Assembly: GCA_030544185.1 (NCBI GenBank)
Contig: JAUNRO010000051.1
Location: 1,817 to 13,079, forward strand
Origin: Propionibacteriaceae bacterium
Lineage (GTDB): Bacteria; Actinomycetota; Actinomycetes; Propionibacteriales; Propionibacteriaceae
DNA: 11,263 nt
Reading direction: 5' to 3'
Shown one piece after another: positions 1 through 7,368 of this stretch. How positions within the stretch are numbered: the first letter of the stretch is position 1; every line of letters begins with the position of its first letter. The position numbers and the translations under genes were made by a program. Under the pieces are notes generated by a model that did no database searches, had not been told where the DNA came from, and was given only the letters and a program-made list of their open reading frames with translations.

Positions 1-2
1 CG

Positions 3-65
3 AAAGGACTGCAAACACTGGAAACCCAGTGGTTCAACCACAACAGCAAAAACGATTATGCTTAA
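3..65 (+). CDS. Possible C-terminal end of an unidentified plus-strand gene (partial)
   Basis: A frame open from the left edge ends in TAA at 63-65 and gives 20 residues, starting KGLQTLETQWFNH and ending NDYA. If real, the gene would converge on cysA with a 55-bp gap between stops. The fragment is too short for a family call. The Trp-Phe-Asn-His stretch is loosely reminiscent of IS3-type transposase C-termini, but that is only an impression. Codon third positions are mixed, unlike the local GC-rich genes. A chance open frame in AT-rich intergenic DNA is equally likely. Confidence 0.15.
   Translation, partial: KGLQTLETQWFNHNSKNDYA
16..41. repeat. Two overlapping small inverted repeats
   Basis: CACTGG (16-21) and CCAGTG (26-31) form a perfect 6-bp stem around a 4-base loop. 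GTGGTT (29-34) and AACCAC (36-41) form a second perfect 6-bp inverted repeat around a single base. They share bases 29-31, so the two hairpins would exclude each other in one molecule. They could be part of a transcription terminator, a protein-binding site or a mobile-element end. On the minus strand the first stem is followed by only TTT, not a full U-tract. Confidence 0.4.
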
Positions 66-95
66 CAACTGATACCGACGCTACCAGCCCGCGCC

Positions 96-114
96 GCACG
101 CACCAATCGCGTGC
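96..114 (-). terminator. Candidate terminator hairpin after cysA
   Basis: GCACGC and GCGTGC form a perfect 6-bp inverted repeat around a 7-base loop, beginning 6 bases beyond the cysA stop codon in the direction of transcription. No T-tract follows, so this is not a canonical intrinsic terminator. GC-rich actinobacteria often have such tail-less hairpins, and position is the main argument for it. Confidence 0.35.
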
Positions 115-120
115 CGCACC

Positions 121-1122
121 TCAGATGCCGAGTGCCGGATGCTCCTCCAGGACCGACACCTTCGGCGCGACCATCGCAAAGACCTCCTCGCCCGGATGCG
201 GCTTGAGCTCGGCCGCGTCCACGCGCGTGAGCTGCGCCGAGAAGTCGCCCTCGGCGCTGGTGAGATCCACCCGCACCTCAAAGCCGAGGGGAACCACCCG
301 GAGCACCCGCGCCGCGATGACCGGCGGCCCGTCGGCGGCCCGGCGGCCCTCCGCCTCCCCGCGCGTACGCACCAGGGAAATGTCGTGGCGCCGATAGAGC
401 CTCCCGCCCAGGTCCGCGACCTCGCCGAGGAACGACATGACGAAATCGTTGGCCGGCTTCTCATAGAGCTCCACGGGCCCACCGACCTGCTCGATGCGGC
501 CCTCGTTCAGCACCGCGATCCGATCCGCAACGTCGAGCGCCTCGGCCTGATCGTGGGTCACCAGCACCGTCGTCACGTGGACCTCCTCGTGCAGGCGCCG
601 AAGCCACGTGCGCAGATCCGTGCGGACCTTCGCATCCAGCGCACCGAACGGCTCATCCAGCAGCAGGACCTCCGGATCGACCGCCAGCGCGCGGGCGAGC
701 GCCATCCGCTGCCGCTGCCCGCCGGACAGCTGCGCGGGATAGCGCTTGTGATAGCCGCCGAGCCCGACGATCTCCAGCAGCGAGTCGACCTTCTTGTCGA
801 TCTCCGCCTTCGGCTTCCTGCGGATCGTCAGGCCGAACGCGACGTTGTCGCGCACGGTCATGTGCTTGAACGCCGCATAGTGCTGGAAGACGAACCCGAT
901 GCCCCGCTTCTGCGGCGGCTCGGAGGTGACGTCGCGACCCTCGATCACCACCGACCCGCGGTCCAGCCGCTCCAGCCCCGCGATCGAACGCAGCAGCGTC
1001 GACTTCCCGGACCCCGACGGGCCGAGCAGAGCGGTCAGTGACCCCGACGGGATATCGATCGAGACATCGTCGAGGGCGCGGTAGTCCCCATAGTGCTTGT
1101 GGGCGCCGGTAACGCGGATCAT
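121..1122 (-). CDS. cysA: Sulfate/thiosulfate ABC importer, ATP-binding subunit CysA
   Basis: This is the 333-residue ATPase that powers uptake of sulfate or thiosulfate through the CysT-CysW membrane pair, on the cytoplasmic face. The nucleotide-binding domain is complete: Walker [10 protein letters not shown] at residues 34-42, Q-loop Gln80, signature LSGGQ at 132-136, Walker B VLLLDE at 152-157 followed by PFGALDA, and switch His190. The stretch around 206-234 (Glu-Gln-Val-Gly-Gly-Pro... Phe-Leu-Gly) is typical of CysA. Residues from about 235 on form a TOBE-like regulatory region. The ATG overlaps the cysW stop by 4 bp (ATGA) and is preceded by GGAGG five bases upstream. It is the last gene of the operon. 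Some related ATPases carry molybdate, but the Sbp-like neighbour and the CysT and CysW types favour sulfate. Confidence 0.95.
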   Translation of the reverse strand: MIRVTGAHKHYGDYRALDDVSIDIPSGSLTALLGPSGSGKSTLLRSIAGLERLDRGSVVIEGRDVTSEPPQKRGIGFVFQHYAAFKHMTVRDNVAFGLTIRRKPKAEIDKKVDSLLEIVGLGGYHKRYPAQLSGGQRQRMALARALAVDPEVLLLDEPFGALDAKVRTDLRTWLRRLHEEVHVTTVLVTHDQAEALDVADRIAVLNEGRIEQVGGPVELYEKPANDFVMSFLGEVADLGGRLYRRHDISLVRTRGEAEGRRAADGPPVIAARVLRVVPLGFEVRVDLTSAEGDFSAQLTRVDAAELKPHPGEEVFAMVAPKVSVLEEHPALGI

Positions 1123-1925
1123 CGATTCCTCCGGAGGCGGTCGAGCAGGGTCATCAGGAGCAGGGCGAGGACGGCGAGGACCATGAGCAGTGTCGCGGCG
1201 GCGTACGCCCCATAGGTGTTGTGGTCGTCGATATAGCGCCCGTGGACGAGCAGGGTGAGGGTCTGGGAGACCCCGGGGAAACCGGAGGACACCATCAGCA
1301 CCGCGCCGAACTCACCGAGGGACCGGGCGACGGTGAGGACCACGCCATAGGTCAGGCCCCAGCGGATCGCCGGCAGCGTGATGCGCCAGAAGGTCTGCCA
1401 GCCGGTCGCGCCGAGGGTCGCGGCGGCCTCCTCCATGTCGGTGCCGAGCTCGTTGAGCACCGGCTCCACCTCGCGGACGATGAACGGCAGCGTCACGAAG
1501 ATCGTCGCGAGCACCATGCCGGGCAGCGCGAAGATCACCTTCACCCCGAGGCTCTCCACCCCGCCGAACCAGCCGCCGGCACCCCACAGCATGATCAGGG
1601 CAACGCCGACGACGACCGGCGAGACGGAGAACGGCAGGTCGACCAGGGTCTGCAGCACTTTCTGGCCCGGGAAGCGCCCGCGGGCCAGGAGCAACGCCGT
1701 GACCACGCCGAACACCACGTTCAGCGGCACGACGATCGCGACGATCAGCAGCGACAGGTTGAGCGCGGCGATCGCGGCCGGGGTGGTGATCCAGTCCCAG
1801 AACGTGAGCAGGCCGGGTGCGAAAGTGCGATAGAGGATCATCGCGATGGGGACGGCGACGAGCGCGATGAGGTATGCACAGGCGAGCGCGCGGAGGCTCC
1901 ACCGCGCGGTGCGGCTCTGGATCAT
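1119..1925 (-). CDS. cysW: Sulfate ABC importer permease CysW
   Basis: Integral membrane permease of 268 residues that pairs with CysT to form the sulfate channel. Hydrophobic segments lie at about 12-32, 54-82, 100-120, 130-150, 190-212 and 238-262. The binding-protein-dependent transport loop that docks CysA is clear at about 166-185 ([14 protein letters not shown]...), with [11 protein letters not shown] before it and [13 protein letters not shown] after it, as in CysW. The frame stays open well upstream to 3017, but the ATG at 1925 is the start. It has a strong GGAGGAGG site just upstream, gives a normal family length, and sits in a 4-bp ATGA overlap with the end of cysT. The upstream in-frame translation is Arg-rich shadow sequence inside cysT and the binding-protein gene. 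Confidence 0.93.
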   Translation of the reverse strand: MIQSRTARWSLRALACAYLIALVAVPIAMILYRTFAPGLLTFWDWITTPAAIAALNLSLLIVAIVVPLNVVFGVVTALLLARGRFPGQKVLQTLVDLPFSVSPVVVGVALIMLWGAGGWFGGVESLGVKVIFALPGMVLATIFVTLPFIVREVEPVLNELGTDMEEAAATLGATGWQTFWRITLPAIRWGLTYGVVLTVARSLGEFGAVLMVSSGFPGVSQTLTLLVHGRYIDDHNTYGAYAAATLLMVLAVLALLLMTLLDRLRRNR

Positions 1926-2812
1926 GCGTCCTCCTCCTGGCGCTGGGTGCGAGCGGCGACGATCCGCAGGACGATGAGCACGGCGAACGAGATGAGCAGG
2001 AGCACCACCGACACCGCGGCCGCGTTGAGCGGCCGGTCGATCTCGATCTGTTGCTGGATGTATTGGGAGGCCACCTGGGTTTCCCGCGGGATGTTGCCGC
2101 CGATGAGGATCACCGATCCGTATTCCCCGATCGCCCGCGCGAACGCCAGCCCCGTCCCGGACAGGATCGCGGGCGCCAGCGCGGGCAGGATGACCCGCCG
2201 GAACGTGGTCCAGTTGGCGGCGCCGAGCGAGGCCGCGGCCTGTTCGGCCTCCCGGTCGACTTCCAGCAGCACGGGCTGCACCGCGCGGACGACGAACGGC
2301 AGCGTGACGAAGGCCAGCGCGATCCCGACGCCCCAGCGCGTCGCGTTCAGGTGCAGCCCGACCGGTGAGTTCGGGCCATAGAGCGACAGCAGCACGATCG
2401 AGGCCACGATCGTGGGCAGGGCGAACGGCAGGTCGATCAGCGCGTCGATGATCCGCTTGCCGGGGAACTCGTCGCGGACCAGGACCCAGGCGATCACGGT
2501 GCCCATCACGGCGTTCACCACGGCGACCGCTGCGGCGATGCCGGTGGTGACGCCGAGCGTGGCGAGGGCGGCGGGCTCGGTCACGGCCGCCCAGAAACCG
2601 GCCAGTCCGCCGGCCAGCGAGGCGGCGGTGATCGCGGCCAGCGGCAGCAGCACGATCACGCTGAGCCAGAGCGTGACCATCCCGATCGTCAGCGGCCGGA
2701 CCAATCGCGCGGAGCGGCGATGGGGCGTACGCCCGGGCGGTGGCGGGGCCGGTGGCGCCGGGGGCTCGGGAACGTCCTCCGCAGCGGCGGCGCGGGTGGT
2801 GGTCGAACTCAT
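1922..2812 (-). CDS. cysT: Sulfate ABC importer permease CysT (CysU)
   Basis: Membrane permease of 296 residues, partner of CysW. The first ~38 residues are an Ala/Pro-rich, then basic, cytoplasmic leader with a run of Pro at about 15-26, longer than in the usual enterobacterial protein. Transmembrane segments follow from about residue 41. The family hallmark IDLPFALPTIVASIVLLSLY with a following Gly-Pro-Asn-Ser lies at about 126-149. The CysA-docking EAA loop is at about 188-211 (EAEQAAASLGAANWTTF...), and AIGEYGSVILIGGN at about 227-240 is also characteristic. The ATG is preceded by GGGAG four bases upstream and overlaps the stop of the binding-protein gene by 4 bp. The Pro-rich leader could in principle be shorter if translation began internally, but no competing ATG is near. 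Confidence 0.93.
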   Translation of the reverse strand: MSSTTTRAAAAEDVPEPPAPPAPPPPGRTPHRRSARLVRPLTIGMVTLWLSVIVLLPLAAITAASLAGGLAGFWAAVTEPAALATLGVTTGIAAAVAVVNAVMGTVIAWVLVRDEFPGKRIIDALIDLPFALPTIVASIVLLSLYGPNSPVGLHLNATRWGVGIALAFVTLPFVVRAVQPVLLEVDREAEQAAASLGAANWTTFRRVILPALAPAILSGTGLAFARAIGEYGSVILIGGNIPRETQVASQYIQQQIEIDRPLNAAAVSVVLLLISFAVLIVLRIVAARTQRQEEDA

Positions 2813-3834
2813 CGGGCTCCCTCATAGATGGTCGCGATGGACCCGCTGCCCGCGGCGAACAGCTCCCGGTCGACCGTCGGCCAGCCGCCGAGATCGTCGA
2901 TGGTCCAGAGCGTGGCGGGCTCGGGGAACACGTGGGCATACTCCGTCGCCACCGCCTCGTCCGCCGGCCGGAAGCCGGTCTCGGCGAGGATCCGCTGGCC
3001 CTCGGCGGAGTGCACAAAGCCGAGGAAGTCCTCCGCGGCGGCGCGGTTGGGGCTGTCCGCGAGGACTGCGGCCGGGTTGTCGATGCGGAACGTCACCGGC
3101 GGGATGACGTGCTCGACCGGGTCGCCCTTGCGCTCGATGAACAGCGCCTCGTTCTCATAGCTCAGCAGCACATCGCCACTGCCCTGCAGGAAGGCCTCGG
3201 TCGCCTCGCGCCCGGACTTCGGCTGCAGCTGGACGTGATCGCGGATGAGCTCGCTGATGTATGCCAGGCCGGCCTCGGGATCGCGTCCGCCGTCGGCGGC
3301 GGCCGCATAGGGGGCGAGCAGGTTCCACTTGGCGGAGCCGGAGGAGAAGGGGTTGGGGGTGACGACCTCGATGCCGGGACGCAGGAGGTCGTCCCAGTCG
3401 CGGATGTTGTGGGGATTGCCCGCCCGGACCACCATCGTCACCACCGACCCGAAGGGCACGCCGGAGTGGGGCCCGGCCGGCCAGTCGGGGGCCACGAGCC
3501 CCGCGTCGACGAGCCGGGTGACATCGGGCTCCACGGAGAAATTCACCAGGTCGGCCGCGGCGCCGGAGGCCACCTTGCGGGATTGGTCGCCGGAGGCGCC
3601 ATAGGACTGCTGGATGTCGACGCCCTGGCCGGCGGGGGTCTGGCGATAGGCGGGGACGAGCTCGTCATAGGCGACCTTGGGCACGCCGTAGGCGTACAGG
3701 GTCAGGATCGTGTGCACCTCCTGGCCGCCCTCGGCGGCGCTCAGGCGCCGGGGCACGTCGCTGGCGCTGCCGCCGGGGACGCAGCCGACGAGGGCGCACA
3801 CCAGGAGGATGGCGAGCACGGCTCTGCGGGGCAT
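2809..3834 (-). CDS. Sulfate-binding lipoprotein of the ABC importer (Sbp/SubI/CysP family)
   Basis: Extracytoplasmic solute-binding protein that captures sulfate or thiosulfate and delivers it to CysT-CysW-CysA. With the start chosen here it has 341 residues. It opens with a lipoprotein signal (Met-Pro-Arg-Arg, a hydrophobic core, then lipobox Leu-Val-Gly-Cys with the lipidated Cys at 18). Ligand-binding family motifs are visible: LYAYGVPK at 47-53, YGASGDQSRKVASG at 78-91, TPNPFSSGSAKWNLLAPY at 159-176, and later LLSYENEA. The frame extends upstream to a TTG at 3882. The ATG at 3834 is preferred because AAGGAG lies four bases upstream and the protein then begins with a proper signal peptide. 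It is the first gene of the operon and its TGA overlaps the cysT ATG by 4 bp. Confidence 0.92.
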   Translation of the reverse strand: MPRRAVLAILLVCALVGCVPGGSASDVPRRLSAAEGGQEVHTILTLYAYGVPKVAYDELVPAYRQTPAGQGVDIQQSYGASGDQSRKVASGAAADLVNFSVEPDVTRLVDAGLVAPDWPAGPHSGVPFGSVVTMVVRAGNPHNIRDWDDLLRPGIEVVTPNPFSSGSAKWNLLAPYAAAADGGRDPEAGLAYISELIRDHVQLQPKSGREATEAFLQGSGDVLLSYENEALFIERKGDPVEHVIPPVTFRIDNPAAVLADSPNRAAAEDFLGFVHSAEGQRILAETGFRPADEAVATEYAHVFPEPATLWTIDDLGGWPTVDRELFAAGSGSIATIYEGAR

Positions 3835-3838
3835 AGGA

Positions 3839-3844
3839 CTCCTT
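3839..3844 (-). promoter_or_regulatory. Ribosome-binding site deciding the start of the sulfate-binding protein
   Basis: AAGGAG on the minus strand, four bases before the ATG at 3834. It supports that ATG over the upstream TTG at 3882, which would add 16 residues before the signal peptide. Confidence 0.7.
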
Positions 3845-3962
3845 GTTCGACGGGCCGCTGGAAGTTCTATCACGTTTCCCAATGGCTCGATAATCTCGCG
3901 CTATGCCTCTCGGGATGCGAGAACAATCGGGTCACAGCGCAGCCCAGGAGCGGGACAAGTGC

Positions 3963-3978
3963 CCAACTGGTTGGCAAC
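3963..3978. repeat. Alternating CAAC/GTTG inverted motifs upstream of the PBP gene
   Basis: CCAAC-TG-GTTGG is a perfect 5-bp inverted repeat at 3963-3974. A further CAAC at 3975-3978 pairs with the same GTTG around one base, so CAAC occurs on both sides of GTTG. The motif ends six bases before the candidate -10 element at 3985 and covers the -35 to -20 zone of that promoter, a sensible place for a regulator. It is short enough to be chance. Confidence 0.3.
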
Positions 3979-3984
3979 GCGACC

Positions 3985-3997
3985 TAAGCTTGGTCCG
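3985..3997 (+). promoter_or_regulatory. Candidate -10 element for leaderless transcription of the PBP gene
   Basis: TAAGCT at 3985-3990 matches the actinobacterial TANNNT -10 pattern. The standard distance from the hexamer to the transcription start puts +1 at 3997, exactly the G of the GTG start codon. No Shine-Dalgarno-like sequence precedes that GTG. Together this predicts a leaderless mRNA, common in actinobacteria. No convincing -35 lies 16-18 bases upstream. Confidence 0.45.
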
Positions 3998-6213
3998 TGG
4001 CGAGAGACTGGCAGAACGCAGCACAGCAGGTGTGGCGCGGCTTGATGTTCGTGGCTGTCTGCTTCCTGGCCGGTCTGCTCGTGGCAGGGCTGATGTTGCC
4101 CGCGGTGAGCGCCACCGGTGCGGCGGTGAACGCAGCCTCCCGGGCCTCGGAGAATGTTCCGTTGAACTTCCTCGCCCCCGCCCAGGCCCAGCGCTCCGAG
4201 GTCAGGCTGGCCAACGGGGAGACGTTGGCATACTTCTTCGATGAGAACCGGGTCTATGTCCCGCTCGACCAGATCAGCCCCGTGATGAAGCAGGCGCAGA
4301 TCGCGATCGAGGATCACCGGTTCTATGAGCACGGCGCGCTGGACCTGCGCGCGACCCTGCGTGCGCTGGTGCGCAACACCGCGGACTCCTCGGGGGTGCA
4401 GGGCGGATCGTCGATCACGCAGCAATACGTGAAGATGGTCCAGATCTCGATCGCGTCCGCGAACGACGACGCCGAGGGCGTCCGCAAGGCCCAGGAGCGC
4501 TCGATCGCCCGGAAGGTGCAGGAGCTGCGCTATGCGATCGCAGTCGAGAAGCAGCTCAGCAAGGACGAGATCCTCGAGCGCTATCTGAACATCGCCTATT
4601 ACGGCGACGGCGCCTATGGCGTGGAGGCCGCGGCACAGCATTTCTATGGCATCTCCGCCAAGGACCTCGACCTGCAGCAAGCGGCGATGCTGGCGGGCTT
4701 CGTGCAGAACCCGGTCGCCACGAACCCCACCCGCTATCCGATGATCGCCACCGAGCGGCGCAACATCGTGCTCAACCGGATGGTCGAGCTCAACTGGGCG
4801 AAGCCCGAGGACGCCCAGCACGCCAAGTCGGTGCCGTGGGACCCGGGCCAGATGCGCCCGTTCGTCAACGGGTGCGTCGGCACGCGTTATCCCTTCCTCT
4901 GTGACTATGTGAAGCGCACGATCGAGCGGCAGCCCCAGCTGGGCGCGACCCCGGCGGAGCGATTCACCACCCTCCGGCGCGGCGGGCTGATCATCGACAC
5001 CAAGATCGATGAACGCACCCAGGACGCGGCGCAGGCGGCACTCGACCGCCGCCTCGATCCGCGCGACCCGGTGATCTCCGTCGTGGCGATGATCGAACCG
5101 GGCACCGGCCAGATCCTGGCGATGGCGCAGAGCCGGCCGGTGATGGGCGACAACCTCGCGGCCGGGGAGACCTATTACAACTATGCGGTGGGCGGGCCGA
5201 CCGCGAAGGACGACATGGGCGGCGCCGAGGGTTATCAGGCGGGCTCGACCTTCAAGGCGTTCACCGCCGCCGCGGCGCTGGAGAAGGGACTGGGCCTGGG
5301 CCGGACCTACAACGCCGCGGAGCGGATGAACTTCCGCGGCCAGACCTTCCAGTCATGCGCCGGACCGTTCCGCGCCGGCAATTATCCGGTGGCCAACTCC
5401 ACCGGCACCAACGGCACGATGAACATGATGCGGGCCATGGCCTATTCGGTGAATACCTATTTCATCCAGCTGGAACGGGATGCGGGGATCTGCAACACGA
5501 CCCGGATGACCGAGAAGCTCGGCGTGAAGCTCGCCTCGCCGGGGACGTTCAACGACTATTCGTGGTATCCGTCGTTCACTCTTGGCGCCGCCGAGGTCTC
5601 CCCGCTGTCGATGGCCGAGGCCTATGCCACCTTTGCAGCGCGCGGAATGCACTGCGATCCGGTGATCCTGCAGCGGATCGTCAACCGCGACGGCCAGGAG
5701 TTCCCCGTCCCCGACGCGAACTGTCAGCAGGTGATCGAACCCCGGGTGGCCGACCAGATGAACGCCCTGATGCAGAACGTGATGACCGGCACGGGCTCGC
5801 GCGCGATCGTCCCGGGTGGCTATCCGCAGGCCGGCAAGACCGGCACGATCGATGCGAACCAGGCGGTCTGGTTCATGGGCTATACGCCCACGGTCGCGAC
5901 CGCGAGCATGATCGCGATCGACAAGACCCATCCCTACTGGACGTCCCGGAGCTACTGGCGCAGCCGCCCGACGCTCAAGGGCATCCGGCTGCCCTATTCG
6001 GGCTATTGGATGGAGGGGTCCGGTTCCGGTGACGTCGGCCAGGACATCTATCGCCCGGCCATGACGGCCGCGCTGCGGGGCAAGCCGAGGACCGGCTTCG
6101 TCCGGGTGGCCACGCCGAGCAGCCGCGCGGTGGACGATGACCGCACCAGCTCCAGCAACAACCGCAACAACCGCAACAACCGGACGAACAACAGCAGCTC
6201 GCGCGGCGGCTGA
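3997..6213 (+). CDS. Bifunctional class A penicillin-binding protein (transglycosylase/transpeptidase)
   Basis: Membrane-anchored enzyme of 738 residues that polymerises and cross-links peptidoglycan outside the membrane. It has a short cytoplasmic N-terminus and a transmembrane helix at about 17-39. The GT51 glycosyltransferase domain carries catalytic-type EDHRFYEH at 105-112 (Glu105), GGSSITQQYVK at 136-146, RKVQELRYAIAVEKQ at 172-186 and EILERYLNIAYYG at 191-203. The transpeptidase domain has Ser417 in STFK (417-420), Ser-Val-Asn at 484-486 and KTGT at 614-617, so both activities look intact. Six Cys lie outside the membrane (293, 302, 454, 499, 553, 576). There is no PASTA domain; the protein ends in an Asn/Arg/Ser tail from about 712. 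It resembles the actinobacterial PonA1/PonA2 group, but which one cannot be settled. The GTG start is chosen because it retains the basic N-terminus and fits the leaderless promoter; the Met at residue 17 would begin inside the membrane helix. Confidence 0.93.
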   Translation: MARDWQNAAQQVWRGLMFVAVCFLAGLLVAGLMLPAVSATGAAVNAASRASENVPLNFLAPAQAQRSEVRLANGETLAYFFDENRVYVPLDQISPVMKQAQIAIEDHRFYEHGALDLRATLRALVRNTADSSGVQGGSSITQQYVKMVQISIASANDDAEGVRKAQERSIARKVQELRYAIAVEKQLSKDEILERYLNIAYYGDGAYGVEAAAQHFYGISAKDLDLQQAAMLAGFVQNPVATNPTRYPMIATERRNIVLNRMVELNWAKPEDAQHAKSVPWDPGQMRPFVNGCVGTRYPFLCDYVKRTIERQPQLGATPAERFTTLRRGGLIIDTKIDERTQDAAQAALDRRLDPRDPVISVVAMIEPGTGQILAMAQSRPVMGDNLAAGETYYNYAVGGPTAKDDMGGAEGYQAGSTFKAFTAAAALEKGLGLGRTYNAAERMNFRGQTFQSCAGPFRAGNYPVANSTGTNGTMNMMRAMAYSVNTYFIQLERDAGICNTTRMTEKLGVKLASPGTFNDYSWYPSFTLGAAEVSPLSMAEAYATFAARGMHCDPVILQRIVNRDGQEFPVPDANCQQVIEPRVADQMNALMQNVMTGTGSRAIVPGGYPQAGKTGTIDANQAVWFMGYTPTVATASMIAIDKTHPYWTSRSYWRSRPTLKGIRLPYSGYWMEGSGSGDVGQDIYRPAMTAALRGKPRTGFVRVATPSSRAVDDDRTSSSNNRNNRNNRTNNSSSRGG
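6157..6183 (+). repeat. Three tandem 9-bp repeats in the PBP tail
   Basis: AACAACCGC occurs three times in a row (the last copy ends in G) and encodes Asn-Asn-Arg three times at residues 721-729, inside the disordered C-terminal tail of the penicillin-binding protein. Such tracts vary in copy number by slippage between strains. Confidence 0.75.
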
Positions 6214-6232
6214 CCCCGAACGGCCCGGGGCC
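6214..6232. terminator. Possible hairpin between convergent stop codons
   Basis: Only 27 bases separate the PBP stop from the stop of the convergent glycosyltransferase gene. CCCCG (6214-6218) can pair with CGGGG (6226-6230); alternatively GGCC (6222-6225) pairs with GGCC (6229-6232). Neither has a T-tract on either strand. A bidirectional terminator is expected here by position, but the sequence evidence is weak. Confidence 0.25.
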
Positions 6233-6240
6233 AGGGGGGT

Positions 6241-7368
6241 TCAGGCGGTGGCCACCCCGGCCGCCAGCAGCGGGCGATAGACCTGCTCGATCACCCCGCC
6301 CACGGCACCCTCGATCGTCACGCTGTCACGGATCTCGCGCGTCCGGCGGGCCATCGGCGCGAAGTCGGTCTGAGTGAGCACCCGCGGCAGTTCTGCCAGC
6401 GATCCGGCGACCACCCCGATCCCCTCGGTCCGCACCCAGCGGGCGAGCGCGTCGTGCTCGAACGTGAGGATCGGCAGGCCGCAGCCCACGTATTCGAAGC
6501 CCTTGTTGGGCAGCACGGTCGCCAGGTGCGCGTCGTTGAGGGTGTCGTTGAACCCGGCCCAGCCGACATCGAAACGCGGCAGCGTCGCGAGCAGTTCGGT
6601 CGACGGCAGGGTCTGGTGGATCGTGAGCGTGGGGAACCGCTCGGCCAACTCCAGATATTCCGGCATCGGCCCGCGGCCCGGGAAGACATGAAGCTCCGCG
6701 CCGGTGCCCGCGATTGCGGCGAAGATCTCGCGCAGGTCGTAGTGGCCGTGCGCCACCGACACCGTCCCCTGATAGACCACCCGCAGCGGTCGCTCGGCAC
6801 TGTGCACGAGGCGCTGGGGCACCGCGGGCAGTTCCTCGACGGCCGGGAGGTGCTGGGCCAGCGCATAGTTGGGGAACACCACGTTGATCGGCGGCACGGC
6901 ATAGCGGGCGCGGATCTCCTCCATGAGCCGGTCGGACACGGTGACCAGCGCATCGCTGTTCTCCACCGCCGCCCGTTCGGCCGCGATCGGGTCCTCCGGA
7001 TCGGGAAAACCGTCCTCATAGGGGGTCTTGCGCAGCGACTGGAAGTCGTGGACATCGTGGATGACCGGGACGCGCCGGTCGGCCCCGAGCACCCGCTGGC
7101 ACGCCACGGTCAGCACGTCCGGCAGGTTGTGGTTGTGGATCAGGTCGGGCGCGAAATCCGCGATCACCTCGGCCAGCCGGTCATCCGGCTCGACCGGCAG
7201 CTCGAACCACTCATCGAACAACTCGTCCCCGCCGCCATAGAGACCGCTGAGAGTTTTTCCCTGATAGGCGAATCCGAGCACCAGACCGGGAATCGCGGCG
7301 CGCAGGCCCACGGCGTACTTCCATGTCTTGATGCACGGCTGGCGCTGGACGAACAGCACCCGGGTCAT
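6241..7368 (-). CDS. GT-B fold glycosyltransferase, GT4-like
   Basis: Protein of 375 residues with no signal peptide or membrane helix, so it acts in the cytosol or at the inner membrane face. It probably transfers a sugar from a nucleotide donor onto a lipid-linked glycan; donor and acceptor are not readable from sequence. The N-terminal Rossmann-like half has [12 protein letters not shown] at 75-86, [13 protein letters not shown] at 102-114 and [10 protein letters not shown] at 139-148. A linker leads to a second half with [16 protein letters not shown] at 197-212 and the donor-site region [16 protein letters not shown] at 286-301, whose Lys...Glu-Tyr...Gly-Leu-Pro pattern is typical of GT4 enzymes. 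It is the last gene of the sugar operon, with its ATG in a 4-bp ATGA overlap with the acyltransferase stop. The context suggests it may place the sugar made by the four upstream enzymes. Confidence 0.85.
   Translation of the reverse strand: MTRVLFVQRQPCIKTWKYAVGLRAAIPGLVLGFAYQGKTLSGLYGGGDELFDEWFELPVEPDDRLAEVIADFAPDLIHNHNLPDVLTVACQRVLGADRRVPVIHDVHDFQSLRKTPYEDGFPDPEDPIAAERAAVENSDALVTVSDRLMEEIRARYAVPPINVVFPNYALAQHLPAVEELPAVPQRLVHSAERPLRVVYQGTVSVAHGHYDLREIFAAIAGTGAELHVFPGRGPMPEYLELAERFPTLTIHQTLPSTELLATLPRFDVGWAGFNDTLNDAHLATVLPNKGFEYVGCGLPILTFEHDALARWVRTEGIGVVAGSLAELPRVLTQTDFAPMARRTREIRDSVTIEGAVGGVIEQVYRPLLAAGVATA

Larger units (their letters stand above)
1..120. other. AT-rich intergenic segment beyond the cysA stop
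   Basis: No gene can be called with confidence here. Bases 1-75 are about 43% GC by hand count, far below the surrounding DNA, and GC rises abruptly after about position 76. One plus-strand frame is open from the left edge (base 3) to a TAA at 63-65 and could encode the last 20 residues of an incoming gene (ending ...HNSKNDYA). A second plus frame is open to a TGA at 70-72. Neither shows the GC-rich third positions of the neighbouring genes, so a coding tail here would be foreign in composition, or the segment is simply non-coding. Small inverted repeats lie at 16-31, 29-41 and 96-114. Confidence 0.5.
3835..3996. promoter_or_regulatory. Divergent intergenic region between the sulfate operon and the PBP gene
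   Basis: These 162 bases must carry the promoter of the sulfate operon (leftward) and that of the penicillin-binding protein gene (rightward). For the leftward operon I find no good TANNNT -10 with a matched -35, so that promoter stays unplaced. It may be activator-dependent, which would suit a sulfur-controlled operon, but that is inference. Two symmetry elements are visible. TCTCGC (3894-3899) and GCGAGA (3917-3922) are inverted arms around 17 bases. CCAAC (3963-3967) and GTTGG (3970-3974) are arms around 2 bases. No riboswitch was recognised. Confidence 0.6.

Noticed and set aside
29..41. GGTTCAACC resembling a tRNA T-arm
   Set aside because: The stem and loop lengths do not fit a T-arm (5-bp stem, 7-base loop), and no acceptor or anticodon arm is visible nearby.
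1926..3017. Upstream extension of the CysW frame, making a 632-residue protein
   Set aside because: The extension is Arg/Pro/Gly-rich, overlaps cysT and the binding-protein gene in another frame, and a strong ribosome-binding site plus an ATGA overlap mark the internal ATG at 1925.
3835..3882. TTG start adding 16 residues to the sulfate-binding lipoprotein
   Set aside because: It would place extra residues before a normal signal peptide, and the ATG at 3834 has a good AAGGAG site.
2740..3987. 415-residue plus-strand frame opposite the sulfate-binding protein gene
   Set aside because: It is antisense to a gene with a lipobox and family motifs. Its Gly/Val/Asp-rich translation looks like a composition artefact.
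3901..4821. 306-residue minus-strand frame opposite the PBP gene
   Set aside because: It shadows the glycosyltransferase domain of the PBP, shows no recognisable domain, and has no ribosome-binding site.
6247..6256. GGTGGCCACC perfect palindrome near the glycosyltransferase stop
   Set aside because: It lies within the last codons of the gene and is the kind of palindrome expected by chance in GC-rich DNA.
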